Below, in pieces: positions 22,755 to 32,081 of a stretch of 64,000 nt of DNA. The stretch lies in contig JAJCZX010000041.1 of NCBI GenBank assembly GCA_029262195.1, forward strand, positions 124,001-188,000. The letters run 5' to 3'. The notes beneath the pieces are model-generated. The model had not been told where the DNA came from and did not search any database. It saw nothing but the letters and a program-made list of their open reading frames with translations. The stretch comes from Gemmatimonadota bacterium (GTDB taxonomy: Bacteria; Gemmatimonadota; Gemmatimonadetes; Gemmatimonadales; GWC2-71-9). The position numbers and the translations under genes were made by a program. Position 1 is the first letter of the stretch. Each line of letters begins with the position of its first letter.

Positions 22755-25007
22755 TCAAGTCGTTGCTATGTGCAGGTCGGTTAGTCGAACTGCGGTGACA
22801 GCGCGGGACTCCACTCGTAAAGAAGCGCCGCCATTGATAACCGGCTCTGCACTGCCTGTGTTCCGTTCCAGAAGGTCGCAGGGTTGTGCGGTACCAAAGC
22901 GGAGAACTCCACCCAGTAACTGCGTTCGCCCACCGACACCGCCAACGTCCTGCAGGTAGACGACGATTCCATTTCCGTCGGCGGCGGGCCGGACCCCAAC
23001 GATCAGGATGTCTCCCCGGTCAGTGGAAAGGAAACTGCCGAAGGTGGGAATATTCACGGATCCTGTGCCGGAGACTTCGACAGTTTTAAATGGGTCTGCG
23101 CTCCAACCAAACCTATGTACGTCATCAGGTAGGAATGGGCCCGAGTTTGTTGCCAACCGGATGTCGCACCGGTTGCGTGCGGCAAAGGTCGTAAGGCGTG
23201 AGTCTGCGTCGACCGAAAAATGTGAATTTTGCAGGCACCGGTACCAGACTGCCTGCTCGTCGGAGTGGATGTTCACGAAACGATCGTGCTGCATTCGTCC
23301 CAACGGAGCGGGGCCTCTGGCTGTGGTAGCGGTCAAATCCCACTCAATAAACGGTGCTTCGAGGTTCATATCGAAATCGTACTCAATGGCGCTGCTTCCG
23401 ACACCTTCACATTCGTTGGAGATGTCGATCCACCTCGAGTCGTCATAAACTGTGATAATGGATCGGAGTGTTCCTCTGGCGGAAGACCAACGTTTCAAGT
23501 TGAATCGAGTGCCGAGCCCCGGAATGGTTTCTCTGAACGCCTCATCCAGGCGAGTGTTAGCCACTGAGTTCCAGCGTCCTCCAGACGGGATCCACTGGTT
23601 GCCCGTTGAGTCAACAAGAGAAGCGATAGCACCGGACTCGGAATCGATTCGCAAGCGCAGAGGGCCATCGTACGCCAATTCTGAATTGCTCGAAGCGGGA
23701 GACAGAGGTTTGGCGCCGGCAATGAACGCGAAACCAACCTCCGGAACATGAGTTGCAATGAACTCGCCGCCATCCGCCCTGAGGGCTACGTCCGATCGAA
23801 CAAAAGGTGTTGCGTTTACAACTATCGAACCCGGGGAGGGCAGTGACAGAGATGCAAAGAACTCATCCTCGGACCGGAAGTCGCTTGCCAGCAGCACGCT
23901 GGCAAGTAACTGAGTGGAGAGTTCATCAACTGCATCTGCTCGCGCGCCTGCCATGTCTCTCAAACGGGCAGCGTTTGGCTCCCCGGATTCTGGAGGACTG
24001 AGTGTGCGCGTTGGAATACTCAATGTATTGGTGCCGGAAAAAATCTCGGTGGCATCGCCTACCTGAATCCGGGGGAAGGCAAAGCGTCCATTCCACTCCT
24101 CAACTCTGAAAAGCACGGATTCTCGGTCGGTGCCCAGGTTATTTCCCGCGACCAAAACGGTTGTTGTGTTCTCTTCGGTTTGTCGATCGAGAAAACGTTC
24201 GATCAAGGAAACCATTGCGTCTGTATTAGAGTGAAATCCTAACGCCCTGGGGTCCCCAAAATTCCCAACACCGATGGCTACCAGCCTGGCCCCATCGGGT
24301 CCTTCGATCCAATGCACAGGATCGGTACTCTGAGTGATGGCAAATCGAACGCCAGAGGCTGCTAAGAGTGCCGGAGTAGATGGAGGAATATGTTGATCGA
24401 CAAAGTAAGCGATCTCTCCAACTGGGATACCGAGTCCATTGGCGAGTGCGGCGTGAGTTGATAGGTATCGAAATTTCTGGTCGAGAAGGAGCGTTCCAAA
24501 ATCGTTCGTCGGGGCCGGATTCAGGAAAAACTCCTGCTCATCCAATGGAAAATCGGAATCCGCAGCAATATCTGTCAGATTTTCAGACAGTTCGTCCCCG
24601 GAGACCAACGTAGTCCAGTGAAGTGTCCACTTCTTTTTCGGAACCAATCGATGGTTGCTCCGAAATGGGCTACGCCCCGGCAACTCAAGGTCGGTTGCGA
24701 AAGATGTGGGGCCGTCAAACGGAAGCCAGAACTCACCGTAAAGCCTTCCCGACGACCGGATAACTCCAGCGGTTCCAAGAAACCGGCGCGAACGATCGTA
24801 GATGCGAAGTCTCCCGGCAGGCGCCGTCGTACCGGTAACAATGAAGCGGACTAGTGACAGATTGTTGTCATGCCGGTAAAACACCGTCGGTGTTGCTTCG
24901 ACCGTCAATCGGTCCACGGTTTTCGGCAGCCTTAGACCTCCGCCGACCGCCAACAACGATCCTACGAACGAACGGCGGCTGGTTAGTTGTTCTCTCGGAT
25001 CATTCAT
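22755..25007 (-). CDS. TAT-exported GH38-like (alpha-mannosidase fold) protein, probably inactive as a mannosidase
   Basis: ATG 25007 overlaps the epimerase stop in an ATGA junction. The N-terminus has a twin-arginine signal (TSRRSFVGSLLAVGGG). The ~750 residues follow the order of GH38 proteins: an N-terminal catalytic-like region, a helical middle (ARLRDMAGARADAVDELSTQ) and beta-sandwich blocks (SIVVNATPFVRSDV; LRLRIDSESGAIASLVD; SRWIDISNECEG). The zinc-binding HxDxxW-type motif of GH38 is not seen; only HWTTLVSGDELSEN stands at that place. It may be a carbohydrate-binding or diverged hydrolase. The assignment rests on overall pattern and is tentative. Confidence 0.55.
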   Translation of the reverse strand: MNDPREQLTSRRSFVGSLLAVGGGLRLPKTVDRLTVEATPTVFYRHDNNLSLVRFIVTGTTAPAGRLRIYDRSRRFLGTAGVIRSSGRLYGEFWLPFDGPTSFATDLELPGRSPFRSNHRLVPKKKWTLHWTTLVSGDELSENLTDIAADSDFPLDEQEFFLNPAPTNDFGTLLLDQKFRYLSTHAALANGLGIPVGEIAYFVDQHIPPSTPALLAASGVRFAITQSTDPVHWIEGPDGARLVAIGVGNFGDPRALGFHSNTDAMVSLIERFLDRQTEENTTTVLVAGNNLGTDRESVLFRVEEWNGRFAFPRIQVGDATEIFSGTNTLSIPTRTLSPPESGEPNAARLRDMAGARADAVDELSTQLLASVLLASDFRSEDEFFASLSLPSPGSIVVNATPFVRSDVALRADGGEFIATHVPEVGFAFIAGAKPLSPASSNSELAYDGPLRLRIDSESGAIASLVDSTGNQWIPSGGRWNSVANTRLDEAFRETIPGLGTRFNLKRWSSARGTLRSIITVYDDSRWIDISNECEGVGSSAIEYDFDMNLEAPFIEWDLTATTARGPAPLGRMQHDRFVNIHSDEQAVWYRCLQNSHFSVDADSRLTTFAARNRCDIRLATNSGPFLPDDVHRFGWSADPFKTVEVSGTGSVNIPTFGSFLSTDRGDILIVGVRPAADGNGIVVYLQDVGGVGGRTQLLGGVLRFGTAQPCDLLERNTGSAEPVINGGASLRVESRAVTAVRLTDLHIATT

Positions 25008-25990
25008 TGCGCATACCACTTACCTGTGCGAACGGCGGCCTCCGGGGGAGCAACTTTCGGAGTCCATCGCAACTGTTCGATCGCCTTTGCCGACGAGTAG
25101 GGGTTTTCCCGACTGAGCCACCGGGCTGCCCGTCCCACGAAACCTCCGTAACGCCCGAAACTGGTCATCGTCTTGTAGCCGTGGGCCAGTGCTGCGATGC
25201 CCAACACGATCGGTTGGGGCATCGGAAAGCACTTCAAGTCGTGGCCAGCGCCCCGGGCCAGTTGGGAAAAAAACTCCTTTTGTGTTATGCCTCCATCGTT
25301 TGTGACGTTAAAAGCCCCTGTGGCTTCAGGATGTTCCAGGCATGAACATATTGCATCCGCCACGTTGCCAGCGTAAATGACCGTTAGCGTGTTGCCACCG
25401 TTGCCGGCCAGGGGCCAAACGCCGTATCGGGTAACCCCCACCATCTTGGGGCTGAACAGGCGGTCTCTCTCGCCGTAGACAACGCAGGGTCTGAGTGCGG
25501 CGGCTCGGGCAGGACTCCCGTTCACAGTATCCCAGAGGACCTTCTCAGCTGCGCGTTTGGATCTTCCGTAGTGGTCAAACCTGTGCAGTTGTTCGAAAGG
25601 AGTATCTTCGGTAATAGATCCGCTTCCTTCTCCCGCGTATCCTGCGGTTCCGTAGACGGCAACCGAAGAAATGTGAACCAATCTGGCGCCACTTCGTGCG
25701 GCAGCTTCCGCCGCGAGTCGTGTCGGGTGAACGTTTACGGATTCGAACTCGTCCCAGGTTCCCCGTTTGGGCAACACTGCAGCAGAGTGAACGATCGCGT
25801 CGTGTGTTAAGCCCTGCCAGAGGTCGGAGTCCTGGAGGTCCCCTTCAACGGGGTTTGCGCCGAGGGACTGCACCAGTCGTACCCCCTGTTTCGAGCGTAC
25901 CAGGGCATCGACAGAATGCCCGTATGCAGTGAGCTTGGGGATAGCGTGCGAACCGACTAACCCCGTACCGCCGGTGAGGAAAACCTTCAT
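25004..25990 (-). CDS. Extended SDR epimerase/dehydratase (3-beta-HSD-like)
   Basis: 328 residues with the nucleotide-binding GGTGLVGS at 7-14 and the catalytic YxxxK as YGRSK near 141-145, with a Ser in HISSVAVYGTAG. These are hallmarks of extended short-chain dehydrogenases acting on NDP-sugars or sterol/isoprenoid-like substrates. The stop overlaps the start of the GH38-like gene by 4 nt, so the two are translationally coupled and may act on related sugars. Exact substrate unknown. Confidence 0.85.
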   Translation of the reverse strand: MKVFLTGGTGLVGSHAIPKLTAYGHSVDALVRSKQGVRLVQSLGANPVEGDLQDSDLWQGLTHDAIVHSAAVLPKRGTWDEFESVNVHPTRLAAEAAARSGARLVHISSVAVYGTAGYAGEGSGSITEDTPFEQLHRFDHYGRSKRAAEKVLWDTVNGSPARAAALRPCVVYGERDRLFSPKMVGVTRYGVWPLAGNGGNTLTVIYAGNVADAICSCLEHPEATGAFNVTNDGGITQKEFFSQLARGAGHDLKCFPMPQPIVLGIAALAHGYKTMTSFGRYGGFVGRAARWLSRENPYSSAKAIEQLRWTPKVAPPEAAVRTGKWYAQ

Positions 25991-26064
25991 GCTGTGGAGG
26001 CTTGGGAGAGGGAGCGAAATGGGAGATACCAGCGTCCCTCAAATAACATCCCCTCAAATATCAT

Positions 26065-27072
26065 TCAAGCATCAAACCTGAAAGGCAAAGGGACTATTGA
26101 CGCCCTGGAGCCGGCGGCAATTACGGGGACGTTGAAATCTGCCGAAGACTTGACCATGCCAATCCCGATGTACTGGTCGATCGGGTCGAGCCAGATAACC
26201 GAGGTGACCCGCCCAATGTCGTCGCCACCCTGAGAGATCGACTGTATCCTCTGGTCCGGGTCACTTTCCCACGAGAGCCCTACAATTCCTTTGTTGGCGT
26301 GACCCCTGAAATGCAGGCGCGCGACGACTTCTTGTCCCGTGTAACATCCCTTGGTGTAGGATAACCCGTTGATCTCGTCGAACCGGACTTCCTGCGGGAG
26401 GGTCTTGTTGTCTATCTCAGCCCCAAGCCGCGGGAACCCGGCGATCGTCCTCGATAATTCAAGTGTTTCGGTTTTCACCAGCAAGAAATCTCCCTCTTCC
26501 AGAGTGAGATTGACGTCGTGCGTATCTATCGCGCGTGCACGGATCTGCAACGTGAAAGGAGACGGGTCGGTCGGGCGGGATACTTCATATTTTGCTGGCC
26601 CGATAGTGCACGTGAGGGATTGGCCGGGATCCGGAACCACAAAACCTGCGAGAGACGCGCGCTCAAGTGAAAGCGGCCCAACCAGTCGGAACACGCAGCA
26701 GTCGTGAGACTCATCGGAAACCCTCCCCATTCGCGGTGGTACTGATCTTCGCAGCAAGTCCAGGATTTCTTCTTTTGCCTCGGCTGGAAGGTACAGTGTG
26801 ACCGACTCGTCTGTACGTGAAATCCACGTGTCCGAAATTATCATACCCTTCGGCGTCAGAAATGCACTATACGTAAACGAGCTATTCCCCGGTTCGACGA
26901 TGTCGTTTGTTGTGAGCGATTGGACAGAGGTAATAGCGCCCGGACCCTTGAGTTCAACGCAGGCTATGTCGGTACGGGCTACAGCGGCAGCATCAAGGGC
27001 TGCCTCAGCGTGGTCTGCGGGTATGTCGTCGTGATTTAACACGAAAACCCCGCCCGGGTAGAGTGTGTTCAC
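26065..27072 (-). CDS. ygfZ: YgfZ/GcvT-fold folate-binding protein for Fe-S cluster enzymes
   Basis: 335 residues with the diagnostic motif KGCYTGQEVVAR near 237-248, including the conserved Cys of YgfZ. YgfZ/IBA57 proteins bind tetrahydrofolate and help form or repair certain 4Fe-4S clusters. The gene lies 31 nt after glcF, whose product carries two 4Fe-4S clusters, which fits a maintenance role for that subunit. A true aminomethyltransferase (GcvT) is unlikely because no other glycine-cleavage genes are present and the YgfZ motif is intact. Confidence 0.9.
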   Translation of the reverse strand: MNTLYPGGVFVLNHDDIPADHAEAALDAAAVARTDIACVELKGPGAITSVQSLTTNDIVEPGNSSFTYSAFLTPKGMIISDTWISRTDESVTLYLPAEAKEEILDLLRRSVPPRMGRVSDESHDCCVFRLVGPLSLERASLAGFVVPDPGQSLTCTIGPAKYEVSRPTDPSPFTLQIRARAIDTHDVNLTLEEGDFLLVKTETLELSRTIAGFPRLGAEIDNKTLPQEVRFDEINGLSYTKGCYTGQEVVARLHFRGHANKGIVGLSWESDPDQRIQSISQGGDDIGRVTSVIWLDPIDQYIGIGMVKSSADFNVPVIAAGSRASIVPLPFRFDA

Positions 27073-27103
27073 CCCTAAATGTAGTGGGTTATTCTTCGCG
27101 GGG

Positions 27104-28345
27104 TTACATCACTCCATCGTAGAATCCAGCTCGATCGTAGCTCCAATCCAACATTGCGACCGGGTGTGTGACAGAGACGTCGGAACCGCTCCGACTTATC
27201 CCTGCTTTGATTTGCATGATACATCCGGGGTTTCCCGTCGTTACGACTTCGACTCCCAGCTTTGAAATTGATTTGACCTTGCTCTCGATAAGCGCAGCAG
27301 ACATCGCCGGGTTTAGAATGGAATACACGCCGGCGCTACCGCAACATTGATCTGAGCAGGGGACCTCGATCAACTCCAGATCCGGAATCGATCGCAACAA
27401 TTTTCGCGGCTGCGCCCTCACCCCCTGAGCGTGTTCCAGGTGGCACGGCGCATCGTACGCCACAACCATTGGCAGGCTGGCGCCGACGCGAAGGTCTCCC
27501 TCCATCAAGAATTCGGTTATGTCGAACACGCGCCCGGCCAGCTTTTCCCCGGTTTGGCCGAGAAGATCCTCGTATTCTTTCAAGGCAGCGCCGCAACCGG
27601 CGGAGTTCACGACTATCGAACAATCTGGATGCCGTTGAAATACCGCCAGGTTGGCTTCGGCGAGACCGCGGGCGCCTTTCAGGTCTCCCTGGTGAGCGTG
27701 CAGGGCCCCGCAACATCCCTGGCCGCGGGCTTCGATCAGTTGGTAGCCGTTGGCCCTCAGAACCCTTCTGGTGGCATCGTGGACGTGGCGAAATAATCCG
27801 TCCATCACGCACCCCGTGAACACAATGACTTTCTTACGGCGGCGTGGTTGAGCGCGAGCTTCTGGCGGAGTGCTTATCGCTGTCGTAATCCTGTGTGGTC
27901 GTGTCCCAGCCAGCAGGGTCACGGCCGGGTGAATGAATCGGGCGGGGTTCCAACTCCCGAGCGCCTTCCGGGCCACGCGGGAAAGGGTGAAGAAAGGAGA
28001 GCGCAGGCGGGGGTTTGCCATCAGGCTGAGGAGGACTCGGGCGGCCCAGGGCTGCGGGCGCTTCTTCGCAATCGCAGATCGTGTTTTCTCCAGTGCCGCC
28101 CCGTACGCCACTCCCGAGGGGCAGGCTGGTTCACAGGCGCGACACCCCAAACAACTGTCGAGGTGCTGTACCGCACCGAAGTCATCTGGCTCGATCAACT
28201 GATTCGCGATGCCTTGCATGAGTACGATTCTGCCTCGGGGTCCCTCCGACTCATCGCCGGTTTGCCTGTAGGTCGGGCAGCTTTGCAGGCAGAGACCGCA
28301 GTGGACACAGGGATAGAGGTCCCTCAGAATCTCAATCTGTGACAA
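27104..28345 (-). CDS. glcF: Glycolate oxidase iron-sulfur subunit
   Basis: 413 residues. Two 4Fe-4S motifs, CVHCGLCLQSCP (Cys13, 16, 19, 23) and CLGCRACEPACP (Cys65, 68, 71, 75), are followed by two CCG-type domains (QGCCGALHAHQG and DQCCGSAGVYS). It passes electrons from the flavin subunits to the quinone pool at the membrane. The start overlaps the end of glcE by 14 nt, so the three glc genes form one operon. Confidence 0.94.
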   Translation of the reverse strand: MSQIEILRDLYPCVHCGLCLQSCPTYRQTGDESEGPRGRIVLMQGIANQLIEPDDFGAVQHLDSCLGCRACEPACPSGVAYGAALEKTRSAIAKKRPQPWAARVLLSLMANPRLRSPFFTLSRVARKALGSWNPARFIHPAVTLLAGTRPHRITTAISTPPEARAQPRRRKKVIVFTGCVMDGLFRHVHDATRRVLRANGYQLIEARGQGCCGALHAHQGDLKGARGLAEANLAVFQRHPDCSIVVNSAGCGAALKEYEDLLGQTGEKLAGRVFDITEFLMEGDLRVGASLPMVVAYDAPCHLEHAQGVRAQPRKLLRSIPDLELIEVPCSDQCCGSAGVYSILNPAMSAALIESKVKSISKLGVEVVTTGNPGCIMQIKAGISRSGSDVSVTHPVAMLDWSYDRAGFYDGVM

Positions 28346-29471
28346 ATACGCCTCCCGCAGTCAGGATCTTATTCGGGTCGAAACTGTCATGAAGGCGCTC
28401 GGTCACGGCTCTCGTTTCCGGGCTCAGGTGTCCAAAAACCCCCACTTCTTTCAGGATACCCCATGGGGCCCGCTCTACCGTGACGGGTGTGCCAGATTCG
28501 GACATTGTCCGTCTGAATATTTGCAATTCCTTCACACTCGCTGCGCCAGCCCAGCGAACCAAGTTGCGTTGGACCCACGCAGAACCGCGTGGGAGTAAAT
28601 CGTCGATCGCAGTTGTCACAGCGTTCGCCGTCGAAACAGACGATCCTGTTGTCAGCGATATGGGATTCGCCAAAACCGCACGGGAATGGTCGCCCCAATA
28701 GCCTCCTGATTCCTCTTCCCTCCAGTCCAGGTTGTTTGCTTCTTCAAGTTCAACTCGTCTGCTTTGCACCGCATTCACGCTCCCCGTGAAACGCACCGTC
28801 ACCTGCGCCTTGTCCTTGCCTGAGCCGGGGTTCAACAGGCACGCGGATGATGTCCTGCTTTGGGTTACCGTTCGCCAAATATCCCAGGCTGTGTCGTGAT
28901 GCGGGCGAGCGGTTAGTGTGCAGTCCGCCTGGGGTTTTGGCCGGAGGCGAAAGTGGGCATCGGTTATGATGCCCAGAGTACCAAAACTCCCGCAAACCAG
29001 GCGGGTCATGTCGAAGCCGGCGACGTTTTTCATGACTTTGCCCCCGGCAGTGATGACCCGACCGTTTCCGGTGACGAACGTCAGGCCCAGAAGTTGATCC
29101 CTGATAGGGCCGAAACTGTCGGCCAGGGGCCCGGAGGTGCCGGTGGCGATTATTGATCCGACTGACCGATCGCCTCCCGGTGAGTCGCAGGGCAGCCACA
29201 GGCCGACCGCTGCCAACCGCCGATGTAGAGTGTCCATCGTGGCACCTGCCTCGACGCTCATCGTGAGATCCCTGTCGGCGAGTTCGGTGATCGATGCCAT
29301 GCGGTCAGTCGATATAGCGAGATCCCCTTCTGTCGGGGACCAATTGCCCGTACCCGCGACCGAGACTTTCTTGTCCTCTCGAACGGCATCCCTCAGGATC
29401 AGCGCCAGTTCATCTGGCGAAGTGGGGTGCAGGGTCACCTGTGGGTTGCCACAGTGGAGTGTGGCTTCCAC
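28332..29471 (-). CDS. glcE: Glycolate oxidase FAD-binding subunit
   Basis: 379 residues with a PCMH-type FAD domain: VSVAGTGNWSP near 36-46, the CDSPGGDRSVGSIIATGTSG block and GKVMKNVAGFDMTRLVCGS, typical of GlcE. It pairs with GlcD in the oxidation of glycolate to glyoxylate. It overlaps glcD by 37 nt and glcF by 14 nt. The N-terminus inside the overlap is weakly conserved, so a slightly later start is possible. Confidence 0.92.
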   Translation of the reverse strand: MEATLHCGNPQVTLHPTSPDELALILRDAVREDKKVSVAGTGNWSPTEGDLAISTDRMASITELADRDLTMSVEAGATMDTLHRRLAAVGLWLPCDSPGGDRSVGSIIATGTSGPLADSFGPIRDQLLGLTFVTGNGRVITAGGKVMKNVAGFDMTRLVCGSFGTLGIITDAHFRLRPKPQADCTLTARPHHDTAWDIWRTVTQSRTSSACLLNPGSGKDKAQVTVRFTGSVNAVQSRRVELEEANNLDWREEESGGYWGDHSRAVLANPISLTTGSSVSTANAVTTAIDDLLPRGSAWVQRNLVRWAGAASVKELQIFRRTMSESGTPVTVERAPWGILKEVGVFGHLSPETRAVTERLHDSFDPNKILTAGGVFVTD

Positions 29472-30871
29472 TCCGAGCAGGAGTGAGTGGGCAGGACCTT
29501 CCCGGGATTGGCGATTCCCTTGGTGTCGAAGGCGCGCCGGACTGCCATCATCGCCGAAAGGGAGTCTTTGTCGAAGAGGTCGGTCATGAATCGCTTTTTA
29601 TCTATTCCGATGCCGTGTTCCCCGGTCAGCGTCCCCCCAACCCTTAAACAGGTTGCAATAATCTCGCTGGCCGCAATGGTGACCCGTTTAACTTCCGCGG
29701 GGTTTTGTCCGTCGAAATTGATGTTGGGGTGCAGGTTGCCATCTCCTGCGTGGAAAACGTTGCTGATTTTCACGTCGTGCCGAGTTGCGATAGCTGCTAT
29801 TTCTTCAAGCACGTCTGGCAGGGAGGTGCGTGGTACGACTGCGTCCTGTACGACGAGATCCGGGCTGATTCTCCCCAGGGCTCCAAAGGCTTTCTTGCGG
29901 CCGTGCCAGAGACGTTCCCTGGATGCTGAATCCTGTGCCACCTTGACCGAGCGCGCGCGCCCCTCGGTGAGAATCATGGTTACCAACTCCGCTTCCTGGT
30001 CCACCGTATCCTCGGAGTGGCCGTCAACCTCGACCAGAAGAACTGCGGCGGCATCGGTTGGAAAACCGGCTGAGTAAATCGATTCTTCCACTGCTTTGAC
30101 GCAGTTCTGGTCGATCATTTCCAGGGCCGCTGGCACTGCCGGGGATCTTACTATTTCGGTAACCACCTCCCCGGCATCCCTCATAGAGACGAAATCTGCT
30201 AACATCGTAATGACGAACTTGGGAGCTGGCAGTAGGCGCAGCGTTATTTCCAACGCGAGCCCGAACATTCCCTCACTGCCAACAAAGGCGCTCACCAGGT
30301 CGAGGCCCCAGGGCTGTCCCGAGTCGCTACCAAGTCGGGTGACCTTTCCATCCGGCAACACGACTTCCAGCGACACAACGTGGTTTGATGTCACCCCGTA
30401 TTTCATGCAGTGTGGCCCACCAGCGTTTTCAGCGATGTTCCCGCCGAGCGTGCATGCGGTTTGGCTCGAGGGATCAGGGGCATAAAACAGATCGAGGTCC
30501 TGTACCGCTTCGGTAAGACGGACGTTGACCACGCCTGGCTCAACAACGGCAATCTGATTTACTGGATCAACTCTGATGATGCAGTTCAGCCTGGTAAGCG
30601 AGATGATAATCGCGTCAGGGCCCGCTAGCCCACCGCCAGAAAGTCCTGTTCCGGCCCCGCGTCCGACGAAAGGAACATCGTGATGAGCCAGGACCCTGAC
30701 CACGCGGATGACTTCCTCTCTCGAAGCTGGCAATACCACCGCGGCGGGTAACGAGCGGAGAGTTGGCAGGCCGTCGGAGGAGTAGGTCTCGCGTTCCGCC
30801 TTGGAAATCTTCACCCATTGGTCGCCGACGATGTTGATGAGAGCGTCGATGACTATTTGGGGGAGGGGCAT
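29435..30871 (-). CDS. glcD: Glycolate oxidase catalytic flavoprotein subunit
   Basis: 478 residues. FAD-binding PCMH domain with FVGRGAGTGLSGGGLAG (~69-85), the SSQTACTLGGNIAENAGGPH segment and the C-terminal FAD-oxidase domain with the metal/substrate block GDGNLHPN and GEHGIGIDKK. It oxidises glycolate (or D-lactate) to glyoxylate. First gene of glcDEF. The HAD phosphatase at 43876 is a candidate phosphoglycolate phosphatase that would feed this enzyme, though it is encoded elsewhere in the window. Confidence 0.94.
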   Translation of the reverse strand: MPLPQIVIDALINIVGDQWVKISKAERETYSSDGLPTLRSLPAAVVLPASREEVIRVVRVLAHHDVPFVGRGAGTGLSGGGLAGPDAIIISLTRLNCIIRVDPVNQIAVVEPGVVNVRLTEAVQDLDLFYAPDPSSQTACTLGGNIAENAGGPHCMKYGVTSNHVVSLEVVLPDGKVTRLGSDSGQPWGLDLVSAFVGSEGMFGLALEITLRLLPAPKFVITMLADFVSMRDAGEVVTEIVRSPAVPAALEMIDQNCVKAVEESIYSAGFPTDAAAVLLVEVDGHSEDTVDQEAELVTMILTEGRARSVKVAQDSASRERLWHGRKKAFGALGRISPDLVVQDAVVPRTSLPDVLEEIAAIATRHDVKISNVFHAGDGNLHPNINFDGQNPAEVKRVTIAASEIIATCLRVGGTLTGEHGIGIDKKRFMTDLFDKDSLSAMMAVRRAFDTKGIANPGKVLPTHSCSEWKPHSTVATHR

Positions 30872-30925
30872 CGTATCAGATATTGGCGGAAAAGTGGGAG
30901 AGGGAGTCTCCTAAAGAAAATACTG

Positions 30926-30971
30926 TAGAAAAGAGTCGGGCGGTAAGGGTGAGTTTCACCGCTTACCGCCC
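30926..30971 (-). terminator. Intrinsic terminator downstream of rpoD
   Basis: Perfect 10-bp arms GGGCGGTAAG (30938-30947) and CTTACCGCCC (30962-30971) with an inner GGTGA/TCACC helix. On the minus strand the stem begins 14 nt after the rpoD stop and is followed by a U-rich run (ACTCTTTTCT). It separates rpoD from the glc operon. Confidence 0.8.
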
Positions 30972-30984
30972 GCATTCGGTTTCG

Positions 30985-31878
30985 CTAGGCCGCTACCCAG
31001 AAGCCTTCGAGTGCCTGAGCCTCAGGGCTTTCCCTTAGCTTCTCGAAGGCGCGCTCGCGAATCTGGCGAATTCGCTCGCGGGTAACACCCATGATGGCTC
31101 CGATTCTTTCGAGCGTCATTCCCTCGGCTCCCTCATCCAAACCGTAATACAGATAGAGGATTTTCTTCTCCCTGTCGGTAAGGTACTTGGAAAAGAGTTG
31201 GTCGATGAAATCGCGACGCAAACCGGAATCGGTCTTTTCTTCAATCAGGCGCCCGTCGGGTCCGGCAAATCTGTCACCCAGGGTTGCTGCATCCTTGTCG
31301 CTGCTGTCCAGCGGCGCGTCGAGTGAAACCTCGGTTGCCGTCATTCTGCGAGCAGCTCGGACATTGGATTCAGTCTCGTCCATTGCCACCGCAATCTCAC
31401 GGTCGGTCGGTTCGCGACCCAATTCCTGCGTGAGGTACGTTGCGGTGCGGGACATTCTAATGAGATGGCTGTTCTGGTTGAGCGGGATACGCACGCTACG
31501 GGTCTGTTCGGCCAGAGCCTTCAAAACGGCCTGTCTTACCCACCACACGGCGTAAGAGATGAACTTCACCCCCTGCTCAGGGTCGAATTTTTTAACGGCC
31601 TTAAAAAGGCCTTCATTGCCTATGGCCACCAGTTCCGACAGGTCTAACCCGTGTCCCTGGTATCTCTTTACATAGGAAATTACGAATCGGAGGTTGGCAG
31701 TTACGAGGGCTTCGGCTGCCTTTTTGTCACCTTTCTTGGCGCGGCGGGCGATCCGCTGTTCTTCATGCCGGTCTTTAATGAGTGGGAGTTTCTGAATGTC
31801 CTTGAGGTATTGATCAAATGCTGTTGAGCCGGTTTCGTTAAAAAAGGCTCTTTTCCTGGTGACCTTCACCTTCGGCAT
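30985..31878 (-). CDS. rpoD: Sigma-70 family RNA polymerase sigma factor, probable primary sigma
   Basis: ATG 31878 follows AAGGGG and lies downstream of a strong promoter; a longer frame to 31989 would start within the promoter. 297 residues: region 1.2 (FDQYLKDIQKLPLI), region 2 (LRFVISYVKRYQ, GLFKAVKKFDPEQGVKFISY, WWVRQAVLKAL), region 3 and region 4.2 (TLERIGAIMGVTRERIRQIR). It lacks region 1.1, like short primary sigma factors of Bacteroidota and relatives. The N-terminus is basic. The single -35/-10 promoter suggests constitutive expression. Confidence 0.92.
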   Translation of the reverse strand: MPKVKVTRKRAFFNETGSTAFDQYLKDIQKLPLIKDRHEEQRIARRAKKGDKKAAEALVTANLRFVISYVKRYQGHGLDLSELVAIGNEGLFKAVKKFDPEQGVKFISYAVWWVRQAVLKALAEQTRSVRIPLNQNSHLIRMSRTATYLTQELGREPTDREIAVAMDETESNVRAARRMTATEVSLDAPLDSSDKDAATLGDRFAGPDGRLIEEKTDSGLRRDFIDQLFSKYLTDREKKILYLYYGLDEGAEGMTLERIGAIMGVTRERIRQIRERAFEKLRESPEAQALEGFWVAA

Positions 31879-31960
31879 ACCCACCCCTTCAGTTGGAGAC
31901 GTGCTCTTTGATGAAACGACCTTACGGACTGCCAAGCCCAGACTTGCTGTCAGGGGCGCC

Positions 31961-31989
31961 AATATAGGAAATCCCAAAGATCCGGTCAA
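31961..31989 (-). promoter_or_regulatory. Sigma-70 promoter for rpoD
   Basis: Minus-strand TTGACC (31989-31984) and TATATT (31966-31961) with a 17-bp spacer. Each hexamer is one or two bases from consensus. Expected start near 31954 gives a leader of ~76 nt before ATG 31878. Confidence 0.75.
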
Positions 31990-32001
31990 GCAAAGAAAAT
32001 G

Positions 32002-32081
32002 TTTTCCACATCACAAATGCTTTGTTTTCAGTGGGTTGGGAATTTTGTCCACTTATGGGTTTCCACAGAGACCGTGGAAAA
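32002..32081. other. Cluster of TTTTCCACA-like motifs upstream of rpoD
   Basis: TTTTCCACA (32002-32010), TTGTCCACT (32045-32053), GTTTCCACA (32059-32067) and inverted TTTTCCACG (32081-32073) fall within 80 bp. They resemble DnaA boxes (TTATNCACA) with one or two changes, and two form an inverted repeat, TTTCCAC / GTGGAAA. They may be regulatory sites for rpoD. The remainder of 31990-32175 shows no gene. Confidence 0.35.

Noticed and set aside
32002-32081. Replication origin
   Set aside because: The DnaA-like boxes are imperfect and few, no dnaA or dnaN is nearby and no AT-rich unwinding region is evident.
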